Source: Lutimonas zeaxanthinifaciens
Lineage (GTDB): Bacteria; Bacteroidota; Bacteroidia; Flavobacteriales; Flavobacteriaceae
Assembly (NCBI RefSeq): GCF_030503675.1
Contig: NZ_CP129964.1
Location: 3,100,001-3,164,000, forward strand
Reading direction: 5' to 3'
DNA: 64,000 nucleotides
In this document: piece by piece, positions 53,419-63,308 of the stretch
Layout: each line of letters begins with the position of its first letter
How positions within the stretch are numbered: the first letter of the stretch is position 1
Notes under the pieces: generated by a model
Seen by the model: the letters and a program-made list of their open reading frames with translations, nothing else
What the model was told of the DNA's origin: nothing
Databases searched by the model: none
Made by a program: the position numbers and the translations under genes

Positions 53419-55791
53419 CTAACGCCTTCTTCCTGAGTAAGTCATAGCTTCCCCTTTCCCAAATCCGTAACTCAGACCCAGCGTTACAAAACGCCCTCTA
53501 AGACTGTTGCTGTAGACATAAAAATCATCACCGGAGGTCATTATTTCCCGGTTTCTTGAAGCGAAAATATCGCGTATACTAAAATTCAGGACCAGTTTTC
53601 CTTTGGAGATTTTTTTTCTTAAACCCAGATCCGCAAAAGTCACACTGGATATCTCACTTTGAATGTTTTGAAAGGAGGATCTGTGATTACTTATAATTTC
53701 CAGTTCGAACTGGGCAGGTAATTTAAACTTACCCGTCAATCTCGAGGTCCATTGATCGCCTGTAAAATCGAAAGACTGGTCTTCAAACTCACCAAGTCGC
53801 TTGAAATAGCCATAATTGAAGTCTCCGTTCAGGGTAAACCATTTGATGGGGCTGTATTTGAAATTGGCCTCAAATCCGATGCGCTGATTCGTACCAACGT
53901 TTTCCGGAGTAGTAATACTCACATTATCCTCAAAGGTGGTAACGCGTTCAATAACATCAGTAGTATAGATATAGTAAACTCCAGCATTTAAGGAGATTTT
54001 TTCAAATACAAGAATACTTGTAAGTTCAAACGAATCTGTATACTCCGGCTGCAAGTAAGGGTTTCCTTTTCTTATTACAAAATCATTCCTGATATTGAAA
54101 AAAGGGTTTAGATCCCAGAGCCTTGGCCGATATATTCTTGAGGAATAACCCAGTTGAAATGAGGTGACATCGGATAGTTTATAGGAGATATGCGCACTTG
54201 GAAACAAATCCGTATAGTACTGACTGTTCCTCTCTTCCGTATCCGTCAAAAAAGTCTGAAGATCGGTGTTCTCCAATCGAAGACCGCCCTTGAACCCCCA
54301 GACATCCCCCTCATAAGCAAAGGTGCCGTAAACTCCGAAAACCTTTTGATCAAACTCAAAATTATTGGTAAGATTGGGGTCAGTAACCCATTCCCCGTCG
54401 ATCAAATTTCGAACCGTGTAGTCATTCCCAACGTCACTGATAAAATACTGTGAACCAAGTTCCATGGTTATACGTTCTGAAAAGGGTTTGGTGTAATCCA
54501 GTTTAAAGATATATTCCGCCTGCTGAAATTCAGTTTCGGTTTGTTGATCATTAAATTCGAGATCTCCCTCTGTCGGGGTCACCTCAAACTCCGAAGCCTG
54601 GTCCTTGCCAAAAAATCGACCCTGGGTACTGAACAGTAATAGATGATCTTCTGAATCTTCAAATTCCCTTTTGAATTGTAAATCAAACTGCCATTTGGGG
54701 TTTGTCGCTTCTGTGGTCTCTTCACGTATCCAGGACGACACTAAATCTCCGGAACTGTCAAAATAACTGAAATTCGTTTCTGAAGGCTGATCTTCAATTT
54801 CATAAGCATAATTTCCCGAAAGGGTTATTACATTGAGTTCGTTGATATAGTAGTCACTTCCTAAAATAATATTGTAAAAATTTTCGTTGCGATACTCGGT
54901 CCCTGTACTGTTAACTGTGGTGTTGTTCACCAGATCCTGATTGCTGTTTTCATTTTCTCTCGGCAAGGACCTGTAACCAACTCCAAGCTGCGTAAATAGA
55001 TTGAACTTTTCCGTTCTGCGATTAAGACTAAATCCAATACTATGGTTGTCTGGAATACCCGTATTTATGGTTACGGACCCGTTCATTCCAGTCTTATCAT
55101 CCTTTTTCAGAACAATATTCAAAATTCCTGAAGTTCCTTCTGCATCGTATTTTGCAGATGGATTCGTAATCACCTCTATTCTTTCGATCATTTCTGCAGT
55201 TATTGAACTCAGCGTATTGGCCGGATCATCTGCAATAATCGAAGGTTTTCCGTCAATAAGGATCTGAACGCCTGAGCTTCCTCTTAAACTGACTTCACCT
55301 TCAATACTTACATTCACCGAGGGAACATTATTAAGCAATTCAAGAGCTCCCATTCCGGTTGAACTCAAATCTTTTCCTACATTAAAAACTCTTCGATCGA
55401 GCTTAAATTCAGTTGAAGACTTTTCGGCTCTTAATTCAACCTCATCAAGGACAGTATTGATCTTTTTCAGCCTAATAACACCTAATTTAGCCTCACCTCC
55501 TTCGATAGCGAATTCAGAAACAATCATGTTTTCAAAACCGATAAAACTAATTTCCAAGCTAAATTTTGAACTTGCCGCCTGAAGGATAAACTTCCCTTCT
55601 TCATCACTGGTTGTTCCGGTAATATTTTCATTGGATTCGGAATCCCTTATCAAAACTGTAGCAAAGGGCACAGGTTCTTCATTGATTTCTTCCACAATTT
55701 TACCGGTTACGGTGATAGCATTGTTCTGAGCCAAAAGCGAATTAACCGCGGCTACAAACAAAACCAGAATCATATATTTTACGGAACTCAT
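53419..55791 (-). CDS. TonB-dependent-receptor-like outer-membrane beta-barrel protein
   Basis: A 790-residue protein with a signal peptide (ending SLLAQ) and a carboxypeptidase-regulatory-like domain (ITVTGKIVEEINEEPVPFAT). A TonB-receptor plug-like domain follows (ELLNNVPSVNVSIEGEVSLRG, VQILIDGKPS, ITNPSAKYDAEGTSG). The barrel is of the OMP_b-brl_3 type and ends with TLGLSYGFGKGE. No separate TonB box is obvious. It is predicted to import or bind a ligand across the outer membrane. It lies back to back with the LytS/LytTR genes; repeated palindromic boxes lie between them. Confidence 0.85.
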   Translation of the reverse strand: MSSVKYMILVLFVAAVNSLLAQNNAITVTGKIVEEINEEPVPFATVLIRDSESNENITGTTSDEEGKFILQAASSKFSLEISFIGFENMIVSEFAIEGGEAKLGVIRLKKINTVLDEVELRAEKSSTEFKLDRRVFNVGKDLSSTGMGALELLNNVPSVNVSIEGEVSLRGSSGVQILIDGKPSIIADDPANTLSSITAEMIERIEVITNPSAKYDAEGTSGILNIVLKKDDKTGMNGSVTINTGIPDNHSIGFSLNRRTEKFNLFTQLGVGYRSLPRENENSNQDLVNNTTVNSTGTEYRNENFYNIILGSDYYINELNVITLSGNYAYEIEDQPSETNFSYFDSSGDLVSSWIREETTEATNPKWQFDLQFKREFEDSEDHLLLFSTQGRFFGKDQASEFEVTPTEGDLEFNDQQTETEFQQAEYIFKLDYTKPFSERITMELGSQYFISDVGNDYTVRNLIDGEWVTDPNLTNNFEFDQKVFGVYGTFAYEGDVWGFKGGLRLENTDLQTFLTDTEERNSQYYTDLFPSAHISYKLSDVTSFQLGYSSRIYRPRLWDLNPFFNIRNDFVIRKGNPYLQPEYTDSFELTSILVFEKISLNAGVYYIYTTDVIERVTTFEDNVSITTPENVGTNQRIGFEANFKYSPIKWFTLNGDFNYGYFKRLGEFEDQSFDFTGDQWTSRLTGKFKLPAQFELEIISNHRSSFQNIQSEISSVTFADLGLRKKISKGKLVLNFSIRDIFASRNREIMTSGDDFYVYSNSLRGRFVTLGLSYGFGKGEAMTYSGRRR

Positions 55792-55853
55792 GTACTCTCT
55801 TTAGTTATTTCATGCAAAGAAATCCAATTCTTGTCGGTTTTTAAAAACAATTC

Positions 55854-55941
55854 CGTGAACGACAGAAATCATCTTGTCAATGACGGCTAAAACATTTACC
55901 AGTAAAAAAATGCATTAACCGGTAAAAATATGTCGTTCGCG
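55854..55941. promoter_or_regulatory. Repeated palindromic boxes within a longer inverted repeat
   Basis: Two boxes lie 20 bp apart: TTTACCAGTAAA (within 55893-55910) and TTAACCGGTAAA (within 55913-55930). They share CATT-ACC-GTAAAAA. Flanking them, CGTGAACGACA (55854-55864) and TGTCGTTCGCG (55931-55941) form an inverted repeat (10 of 11). A -7 element TATATTTG for the sensor gene is at 55975-55982. The spacing fits a dimer binding side by side and could be the LytTR target, but it does not match the published LytTR consensus exactly. Confidence 0.5.
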
Positions 55942-56001
55942 GATTTGATGTCTAAACACTGAAAAATTTGTATATATATTTGCTGAACAAAGACTTCAAA
56001 A

Positions 56002-57024
56002 ATGATCAAAACAAAATACAGATGGTCAACAGAACTTTTGTTTCAATTGGTTTTGATCATCATCGTATTCCTGTTTTATTCCTTTGACAAGAATGACCCC
56101 TTGATCGAGGAACATGAGATCGTTTTTTTCTCTACTTATGTTGCCGCTGCCATGGTGGTCAATTACATCTTACTTGACAGGTTTTTATACAAAAAAAATT
56201 ACATCGGTTTCTTTTTCTGGTTTTTTGTGCTTATTTCGACTGTGATCGTTATCGAAGAGGGCGTTTTGGAAAAGATCTATTATCCGGATACCCGAGGAAA
56301 ATATATTCCTAATATCTTTTTTAATTTACTGGACGTTCTTCCTCCGATTATTATCCTGTCCGGATTCAAATTTGCCTGGGACGCCGTTCTCAAACAAAAG
56401 GAGCTCGATGAAGTCAAATTAAAGGCTCAGGAAAGTGAACTTCAACTGCTAAAGACTCAGATAAATCCGCACTTTTTGTTCAATAACCTGAATAATCTAT
56501 ATGCTCATGCTGTTGAAAAGTCGAATAAAACCCCAGAGATCATTTTGGCCTTATCAGATTTTCTTCGATATACCCTTTATGAATGCAAAGCCAGATACGT
56601 GAGTATCAACAAGGAAATTGAACAGCTGGAGAATTATATTCATTTGCATAAGATGCATTTGGAAGGAAGAGGAAAGGTCTCTTTTACATCGGATATCCAG
56701 GGAATCGGATTTCAAATAGCACCATTGCTTTTGATGGTTTTTATTGAGAATACCTTTAAACACAGTACATCCAGCCAATCTGATTCTATTGAAATAGCTA
56801 TTCATTTAACCGTAAACACCAAAGGTAAACTCACGTTTGAATGCAGCAACACATTCCAGGAACAAACAAATACAGAAAGCCTCTCTAAAGGAATCGGATT
56901 GAAAAATGTTCAAAAAAGACTTAACTTACTCTATCCAAAACAGCATACACTGACTATAACCGATCAAAAGGAACTGTATCAGGTATTTTTGGAAATTCAG
57001 TTAAACCCATTAGAAGTTGATTGA
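56002..57024 (+). CDS. LytS/YpdA-type sensor histidine kinase
   Basis: A 340-residue protein with four membrane helices in the first 125 residues, then a coiled-coil linker (KQKELDEVKLKAQESELQLL). The His_kinase (PF06580) domain has the conserved QINPHFLFNNLNNL motif with His157, and an ATPase domain (FIENTFKHSTS, GIGLKNVQKRL). It is the sensor of a LytTR pair; its 3' end overlaps the regulator start by 8 bp. Signals for this group include membrane or cell-wall state and small ligands. No extra sensory domain is present. Confidence 0.92.
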   Translation: MIKTKYRWSTELLFQLVLIIIVFLFYSFDKNDPLIEEHEIVFFSTYVAAAMVVNYILLDRFLYKKNYIGFFFWFFVLISTVIVIEEGVLEKIYYPDTRGKYIPNIFFNLLDVLPPIIILSGFKFAWDAVLKQKELDEVKLKAQESELQLLKTQINPHFLFNNLNNLYAHAVEKSNKTPEIILALSDFLRYTLYECKARYVSINKEIEQLENYIHLHKMHLEGRGKVSFTSDIQGIGFQIAPLLLMVFIENTFKHSTSSQSDSIEIAIHLTVNTKGKLTFECSNTFQEQTNTESLSKGIGLKNVQKRLNLLYPKQHTLTITDQKELYQVFLEIQLNPLEVD

Positions 57025-57724
57025 TTGTATTATCATAGAGGATCAGGCACCTGCTCAACGTATTTTACAACGGTATATAGAAGATGTGGGCTCTCTGAAC
57101 TTGTTGGAAACATTTTCCGATCCATTAAGGGCCTTGTCTTTTTTAAATACAAGACCCGTCGATTTGATTTTCCTGGATATTCATCTGCCTAAATTATCGG
57201 GTATAGAATTTTTAAAATCCATTTCAAATCCTCCTAAGGTCATCCTCACCACCGCTTTTACCGATTATGCCTTGGAGAGTTATGACCTGGACGTAGTGGA
57301 TTATTTGCTGAAACCTTTTTCCTTTCAGCGTTTTGTCAAAGCGGTTTCAAAACTACCCTTGAATGATCCTAAGGTCCAGGACGCCAATGAATCAGGCGCA
57401 AAGGCGACGAAATCCTTGTTTTTAAAATCCGGACATGAATACATCAAAATAGATATCGATCAAATCTCTCATATCAATTCGGATGCAGACTATACGGATA
57501 TATATTACGCAGATAAGAAACTAATCTCCTCTGAATCATTAAAGTATTGGGAAGACAGCTTAAGCGACCATGAATTTATCCGAGTTCATAAATCCTATAT
57601 CGTGAATTTAAAGATGGTTGAGAAAATATCAAGAAATGAGATTCACCTTCTTACGAATTACAGAATACCGATAGGACGCACCTATAAAAAGATTTTAGAC
57701 GAGAGCTATTTAAAAGGAAAATGA
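57017..57724 (+). CDS. LytTR-family response regulator
   Basis: A 235-residue protein with an N-terminal receiver (MIDCIIIEDQ, phospho-acceptor Asp54 in FLDIHLP, Lys in LLKPFSF) and a C-terminal LytTR DNA-binding domain (about 130-235; SHINSDADYTDIYYADKK, FIRVHKSYIVNL, IPIGRTYK). The start is TTG at 57017, 8 bp before the end of the kinase gene. No ATG lies near, and TTG gives the normal receiver N-terminus, so the two genes are probably translationally coupled. It probably controls the outer-membrane receptor gene next door. Confidence 0.9.
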   Translation: MIDCIIIEDQAPAQRILQRYIEDVGSLNLLETFSDPLRALSFLNTRPVDLIFLDIHLPKLSGIEFLKSISNPPKVILTTAFTDYALESYDLDVVDYLLKPFSFQRFVKAVSKLPLNDPKVQDANESGAKATKSLFLKSGHEYIKIDIDQISHINSDADYTDIYYADKKLISSESLKYWEDSLSDHEFIRVHKSYIVNLKMVEKISRNEIHLLTNYRIPIGRTYKKILDESYLKGK

Positions 57725-57759
57725 TATTGGTTTTTATAGGAATACCTAAAACCCAATAT
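57724..57759. terminator. Bidirectional terminator-like hairpin
   Basis: ATATTGG-TTTTT-A-TAGG and CCTA-AAA-CCCAATAT form an imperfect hairpin between the response regulator (plus) and the permease (minus). It carries T-rich sequence on both strands. Confidence 0.45.
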
Positions 57760-57772
57760 TATCCATCAGTCT

Positions 57773-59089
57773 TCAATCAACTCCAGCTCTTTTTTTTATC
57801 CATTTCATTGCAAAAAAGATGATGCTAACAAACGCGATAAAAATAATCGTGGCTATTATTTCCATTTTACTTAAACTACTTAATAACCAGACAATACATG
57901 CAATGGCAACCACGGGCACAAGCAATCCACCCGGCACTTTAAAAATTTTTTCATTCGCCTCTTTATTTTTGACTTTCAACCTGATGGTAGCAAAAATGAC
58001 CATGAGATAAATCAGAAGTATCGCAGCACTTGCCAGCAAGGCGAGCTGCTCAAAACTACCCCAAACAGAAAAGACAAAAATCAACGCAACAAAACAGGTG
58101 ATTGACCAATAAGGTGTTGCGAATTTTGGATGAACTTTCCCCAGAAACTTAGGAAACAATCCATCATTGGAACCTGCAAAGATAACGCGAGGTGTGTTTA
58201 AAATATCTGTGCTTACCGACCCAAAGCAGGATATTGCCGCTGCCAGCAAAAGAATCAATGAGCCTGCCGGGCCCACAATTCTGTTGGCCACTGCAGCAAG
58301 GGGAGCATCTTTTACTTCAAGCATATCATTTCCCAAAATTCCCTGGGTCACAGCTTGCAACAATAAATAGATCACCAATATAATAGCGCCTCCAAACAAA
58401 ATACCCAAAGGGATCGTGCGTTGCGGATTCTTTATCTCACCACTCACCCCAAGAGCTGTTTCAAATCCGGCAAAGGCAAAAAACAATACCAAAGTAGCAC
58501 TTGAAAAGGTTTCAAATCTCGGTAAATGTTCCCATTGCAAATTTACTGTATCTATAGAGGAGAATCCAAAAATTATAATACCGATCAATGGTAACAACTT
58601 AATAATGGTAATCACTTTTATAAAAGCCACACCTTCCCTGGCTCCTCTAATATTCGTGATAAGCAAAAATCCCAGAAGCACGGCATGCAATAAAACACGA
58701 ATCCCTTTTTCAGAAAAAACGGGCATTACAACGGCAACTGAATCAGCAATGAGATTCATTAAAGCTGCACTTCCTAATATACTCCAGCCAAAAACCATTA
58801 ACCAGCTTACGATAAATCCGGCGTAATCTCCAAAAGCGGCTTCAACATAGGCATAACTTCCTCCAGAATTTGTAATTCTGGTTCCTATTTCCGCATAACA
58901 GAGCATAATCGCTGCCATCATCAAGCCACAAAAAATATAGGCAAATACTGAAAACCCTCCCAGGGCAATTGCAACTCCGGCGGGAAGAGCAAAAATACCG
59001 GCTCCAATGGTGATATTTACAATATTAAGGGATAATCCCGTAACGCCAATGACGCGTTTTAATCCTTCTTCTTTTTCTGATGGTACCAT
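57773..59089 (-). CDS. Amino acid permease, APC superfamily
   Basis: A 438-residue protein with about 12 membrane helices and the APC-family landmark at the first helix (NITIGAGIFALPAG), followed by EIGTRITNSGGSYAYVEAAFG in helix 3 and FFAFAGFETA in helix 6. It is predicted to import or exchange amino acids across the inner membrane; the substrate cannot be told. It converges on the LytTR gene, and the Gfo/Idh/MocA gene ends 95 bp upstream on the same strand. Confidence 0.9.
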   Translation of the reverse strand: MVPSEKEEGLKRVIGVTGLSLNIVNITIGAGIFALPAGVAIALGGFSVFAYIFCGLMMAAIMLCYAEIGTRITNSGGSYAYVEAAFGDYAGFIVSWLMVFGWSILGSAALMNLIADSVAVVMPVFSEKGIRVLLHAVLLGFLLITNIRGAREGVAFIKVITIIKLLPLIGIIIFGFSSIDTVNLQWEHLPRFETFSSATLVLFFAFAGFETALGVSGEIKNPQRTIPLGILFGGAIILVIYLLLQAVTQGILGNDMLEVKDAPLAAVANRIVGPAGSLILLLAAAISCFGSVSTDILNTPRVIFAGSNDGLFPKFLGKVHPKFATPYWSITCFVALIFVFSVWGSFEQLALLASAAILLIYLMVIFATIRLKVKNKEANEKIFKVPGGLLVPVVAIACIVWLLSSLSKMEIIATIIFIAFVSIIFFAMKWIKKRAGVD

Positions 59090-59184
59090 ATTAGGGTTTG
59101 ATTTGTCATGTAAGATAGGAAAGTAAAACCTAACAAATGTTCTTAGGCACTAATATCAGAACTTTTGGCCTTAAGCTAAATAGG

Positions 59185-60756
59185 TCAGACTTCATCCAGC
59201 CCCCAACCTTTTCTATAGGATCTGTTCAGGTATTCATTGGCTTTTTGGTCATTTTTTATTTTCATCGCATCAGCATCGTAATGCAAGGTTTTTTGAGAAC
59301 GAAGGGCTACTGCATATAAATTCACAGCTTCAGTTATGGGCCAGGCCTGACGGAACCCTCCTTCTATTTGTTTACCCTTCTTAATCCCTTCAATAAAACG
59401 CTGTATTCCAGGCATTTTTACAGCTCCCGCCGCTGCAGTGACTTCCTTACTGTCCTTCACCCCTTCGGAAAGTAAATAAGGGGCCGTTGCGTGAAAACCT
59501 CGGGTCATAATAATGCCTTTACTCCCTTTGAACATGATCCCTTCTGACGGGAATTCAATTCCCTGTTCGTAAAACTCATCAGGAACCGGAGGACGCATTC
59601 CACCATCATACCAGACCAGGTCTATGGCCGGGCGGCCTTCAACTGCAGGATATTTAAAGCGCATGGAACTTGCATAAGGAAAGCTAAAATCATTTTGAAT
59701 TTTAAAGGCAGTTCCTTTATCGGTGATACCACAGACATGATTAAAATTAGGCTCTACAATAGTTGGCCTGCCCAGCTTCAAATGCTCAAAAACGGTCCAT
59801 AAACTATAATGCCCCATGTCTGCCATGGAACCACCTCCAAAGTCATACCAGCCTCTAAAGGTCATATTGGTATAATGTGGATGATAAGGCCTGTCCGCTT
59901 CAGGGCCCAGCCACAGATCCCAGTCAAAACCATCTGGCACCTTGGGTGTATCGGCAGGTAAATTAGCATATTGCGGCCATACCGGACGGAAGGACCAGTT
60001 ATGAACCTCCTGCAATTCTCCTATGGCTCCGTTGTTGATCCAGTCCATTATTTTGGGCATATCCTCACCATTTAAATCCCAGGGTTGCAGATGGGTCGTT
60101 ACGCTTGATTTATTTGCCATTTCAAACACCTTATTAGCTTCTATTAAACGGTTTGACAAAGGTTTGTGTACCGAAACAGCGATATTGCGTTTTAAGGCAG
60201 CCCCACAGATGATCCCGTGCAAGTGATCCGGAGTCATGACCTGAATGGCATCCAGGTCTTTTTCTTTCTCCAGCAACTCACGGAAATCGGTATACGGATT
60301 GCATTTGTAATTCTTTCCTGTTTTGGCATAATAAGCATCTACAATCTCTTTACCGTTATCCAAACCACCAGGAATCGTATTGTTGCCCCCCGTAGTCCAG
60401 TTTGGATTACCAGTTAATTCTCGCATCTGATCACGCAGCCAGGTTGGTCCCCAATCATAGTAATTAATCGCTTTTCTCTGCGGATCACAAACCGCGGTGA
60501 TATGAACATCCGGCAATTGAATAATATCCGGTAGTTGACGAAGACCCTGCGTACCTAAGCCAATATAGGCCACATTTATTTTGTCGCTGGGAGCAACATG
60601 CCTTCCACCCAATACAGTTGACGGTACAATGGTCAGACCTATGGCTGCTGAACTTACTCCTTCAATAAACTTTCTTCGATCAATTGACCCCTTGGGATTT
60701 ACTTTTGAAGATTCTTTGGACAATTCTGTTTTGGTTGAACTGGTATATTCTTTCAT
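59185..60756 (-). CDS. Exported Gfo/Idh/MocA-family oxidoreductase
   Basis: A 523-residue protein with a twin-arginine-like signal (DRRKFIEG, then GLTIVPSTVLGG). The Rossmann domain starts NVAYIGLGTQGLRQ, and VMTPDHLHGI is followed by the catalytic-lysine block SVHKPLSN. The usual E-K-P of the family is H-K-P, a variant seen in secreted Bacteroidetes members. The long C-terminal domain has MTFRGWYDFGGGSMADMGHY. Such enzymes oxidise or isomerise sugars, using tightly bound NAD(P) when exported. The substrate is unknown. It precedes the amino acid permease on the same strand. Confidence 0.85.
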   Translation of the reverse strand: MKEYTSSTKTELSKESSKVNPKGSIDRRKFIEGVSSAAIGLTIVPSTVLGGRHVAPSDKINVAYIGLGTQGLRQLPDIIQLPDVHITAVCDPQRKAINYYDWGPTWLRDQMRELTGNPNWTTGGNNTIPGGLDNGKEIVDAYYAKTGKNYKCNPYTDFRELLEKEKDLDAIQVMTPDHLHGIICGAALKRNIAVSVHKPLSNRLIEANKVFEMANKSSVTTHLQPWDLNGEDMPKIMDWINNGAIGELQEVHNWSFRPVWPQYANLPADTPKVPDGFDWDLWLGPEADRPYHPHYTNMTFRGWYDFGGGSMADMGHYSLWTVFEHLKLGRPTIVEPNFNHVCGITDKGTAFKIQNDFSFPYASSMRFKYPAVEGRPAIDLVWYDGGMRPPVPDEFYEQGIEFPSEGIMFKGSKGIIMTRGFHATAPYLLSEGVKDSKEVTAAAGAVKMPGIQRFIEGIKKGKQIEGGFRQAWPITEAVNLYAVALRSQKTLHYDADAMKIKNDQKANEYLNRSYRKGWGLDEV

Positions 60757-60990
60757 AATTAAGGTATCTGGTTGATTATTATGGGTTTTGCGTCTTACAA
60801 GTTATAATTTTACCTCAAAATCCCCAATAGTTTGAACAAAATAAACAGAATTTTAGATCATAGTTTTGATGAATGCTGAAATCGGTATAAATCCATTCTT
60901 TTTGGAATCTTTTTAATTTAACAAAGGATTATATTATTTCATCTCCAAATCAATTGTTTTATGCCTATCTTTAGACTAAAGCCCTCGACT

Positions 60991-61800
60991 ATGAAAATAT
61001 TTCTGTCAATATTTATGATTTTCACTTGCTTTCTCACAGTTTCTCAAGAGATCAAACGAGAAAATATTGTTGGTAAAATCATTGTAGAAGGCAGTGATCT
61101 GGAAGGAATTACTATTTTCAATACTTCCTCTCAGAAAGGAGCTGTGACGGATGCAAAAGGGAATTTCATCATCTCTGTAGCCTTAAATGACCTTTTAGAG
61201 TTTAGAGCCCTGGAATATCAAAGCATTAATGTTAAGGTGAACAATGCCGTATTAGAATCAAAAAGGATGAGGGTTTATTTGATTGAAAAAATGAATGTAC
61301 TTCAAGAAGTAGTAGTAACCTATAAAGAACTAAGCGGCACATTGGTTGCAGATGCCAATAAGTTAGAATCTTTTAACCCGAAACAAAATGCCTTTTATTT
61401 TGGGATAAGCAATGATGAAATTTACGGTTTAAGTGATGATAGCCAAAGTCAAATAAGGAATCTTGAAAAGAACGAACAAGGAAAAACAACGGTCAATGGC
61501 CTGGATGTGGTTAATATTGTTGATATGCTTCTGATACCACTTTTCAGGTCTGAAGTAAAAAACAAAAAGGCAGCAGGTGTTCCCGAAGTACCTGCCGAAC
61601 ACATTAAATACTATTTTGGATCCGATTATTTAGTTGAAAATTTTAGTATTCCCGAGCATCGCGTTGAAGAATTCATTCGCTATGTGGAAGACGATACCTT
61701 TGATTTTGACCTGTTGAATTATGGCCACGAGATAGAACTTCTTGATCTTCTCAGCAGAAAGAGTAAAACATTTTTGGATACTCAAACCGGATTTGATTAG
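60991..61800 (+). CDS. Secreted protein with carboxypeptidase-regulatory-like domain
   Basis: A protein of about 269 residues from the ATG at 60991 (MKIFLSIFMIFTCFL), which begins a clean signal peptide ending TVSQ. An earlier in-frame ATG at 60961 adds ten polar residues. The first half is a CarboxypepD_reg-like domain (VGKIIVEGSDLEGITIFNT, AVTDAKGNFIISV), the module usually found before outer-membrane receptors. Here it is followed not by a plug and barrel but by an acidic, mostly helical region. It is probably periplasmic or outer-membrane-associated. Confidence 0.72.
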   Translation: MKIFLSIFMIFTCFLTVSQEIKRENIVGKIIVEGSDLEGITIFNTSSQKGAVTDAKGNFIISVALNDLLEFRALEYQSINVKVNNAVLESKRMRVYLIEKMNVLQEVVVTYKELSGTLVADANKLESFNPKQNAFYFGISNDEIYGLSDDSQSQIRNLEKNEQGKTTVNGLDVVNIVDMLLIPLFRSEVKNKKAAGVPEVPAEHIKYYFGSDYLVENFSIPEHRVEEFIRYVEDDTFDFDLLNYGHEIELLDLLSRKSKTFLDTQTGFD

Positions 61801-61951
61801 TTAAGGTGCACATTGTTGTCAAATCTTCCTACAAGGTATATTATGGAAATGACTTTTAGTGATGGAAAGTATCGATTAAAATCAAAAAAAGTCAACTGAT
61901 TTTTCTAAGATTCACGTTGAAACATTGAATTTAAATTTTTGAAATTTAATA

Positions 61952-63121
61952 TCACAAATTATTCCTTCTGAATTCCACAGGTGTGATCTGAGTGAATTTT
62001 TTAAAAGCTTTATAAAATGTCGATTTTGAGTTGAACCCTGACTCCAACCCAATGGATATGATTGTGTAATCCTCAAAATCTTTATCAATTAACATTTTTT
62101 TTGCCTGTTCAATACGAAACTTATTTATATAATCGGTAAAATGAGTGTTTGTAAAAGTATTGATCAAATTCGACAAATATCCACTACTTAACTGTAAACT
62201 TAGGGCCAGAGAATCGAGACTAAGAAATGGATCAAGATATATTTTTTGATTAATAACATAATCGTTTACTCTATCAAATTGCTCTCTTTGTTTTTCAGAT
62301 TTTATCTCTGGATTCTGTTCATGGTCCCAAAGAAACTCCTTATTTTCAGTTTTTAACTGCTTCCTGATGCTCTTTCTTAAAACGATACGATCTTCTTTTA
62401 CTCGAAACCTGAATAATCCTTTAAATCCAATCCAGTAGATAAGAATTGTTGTGCTCAAGCGCAATGGGTAATAGATTTCCGGGGAACTGAATACACTGTT
62501 TCCAATGCTTTTTATGATTGCTGTCAGCCAAATAATAAGAATCACTCCCGCGAGGTTCATAAAATGTTTGATCCATTTGAGATCGTCATATTCGAGGACC
62601 CGATAAAATAAATGTTGTCGTTTGTAGAAGGTTGTCAGAGATAAAAGAAAGATAACCAAGGTATAGGAATAGGATACGATTTCCTCAATACTGCTATAAT
62701 TATCCATAAAATACTTGATTTCTACTTCGCTAAATTGATTTTGCTGAGCATAATAAATCAGGCCTAGCCTTAATATAATAAAGGTGCAAAAAAGTCCGAT
62801 GGTAATTCTGAGAACATAAAAACTTCTTTTGGATAATTTCAGGTAATTGACCATAAAAACATAAAACATTGGCATACAAAGAACGTACCATGGAACTCTC
62901 ATATATCTAATGTAAACAAAAGAACTAACCAAATTCATATCGATCAGCCATGCCTGCAAATTATTAAGGGTAATAAAGAGAACCTGCAGATTTAAAAACA
63001 AAATGGGCTTCCCCATTTTTCTCTTCAAAAAGAAAAGGGTGACCGTAAAAATCAAGCCGTAAAAGACTCCGGTTATAAATAATAGATTGATCAGGTCTAT
63101 TAACGAAATTTTATTTTCCAT
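61952..63121 (-). CDS. Membrane-bound AraC-family regulator
   Basis: A 389-residue protein from the ATG at 63121 (MENKISLIDLINLLFITG), chosen because the extra 26 residues of the longer frame lack family resemblance and the membrane pattern begins here. About seven membrane helices fill residues 8-235. The C-terminal 100 residues are an AraC DNA-binding domain (SLALSLQLSSGYLSNLI, ISIGLESGFNSKSTFYKAF). Proteins of this plan combine a membrane sensor with direct DNA binding. Its targets may include adjacent genes. Confidence 0.85.
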   Translation of the reverse strand: MENKISLIDLINLLFITGVFYGLIFTVTLFFLKRKMGKPILFLNLQVLFITLNNLQAWLIDMNLVSSFVYIRYMRVPWYVLCMPMFYVFMVNYLKLSKRSFYVLRITIGLFCTFIILRLGLIYYAQQNQFSEVEIKYFMDNYSSIEEIVSYSYTLVIFLLSLTTFYKRQHLFYRVLEYDDLKWIKHFMNLAGVILIIWLTAIIKSIGNSVFSSPEIYYPLRLSTTILIYWIGFKGLFRFRVKEDRIVLRKSIRKQLKTENKEFLWDHEQNPEIKSEKQREQFDRVNDYVINQKIYLDPFLSLDSLALSLQLSSGYLSNLINTFTNTHFTDYINKFRIEQAKKMLIDKDFEDYTIISIGLESGFNSKSTFYKAFKKFTQITPVEFRRNNL

Positions 63122-63308
63122 GATGTCATTGGCGTTGACTTCCAAGGTACTGAAAAACTCGGACAGTATAAAAAACGAACACATTGAACCCTTTTTCAAT
63201 AATTAGCCTGTAATTTGTCCTATTAATTACAGATCGTGTTTTTTGAGACATTAAGATAAAGGCCTGTAAATACATTTGTTCATAAGTTTAATCAAAACCT
63301 GTTGAGAA

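Noticed and set aside
58416-58826. 136-residue plus-strand ORF
   Set aside because: It is antisense to membrane helices of the APC permease.
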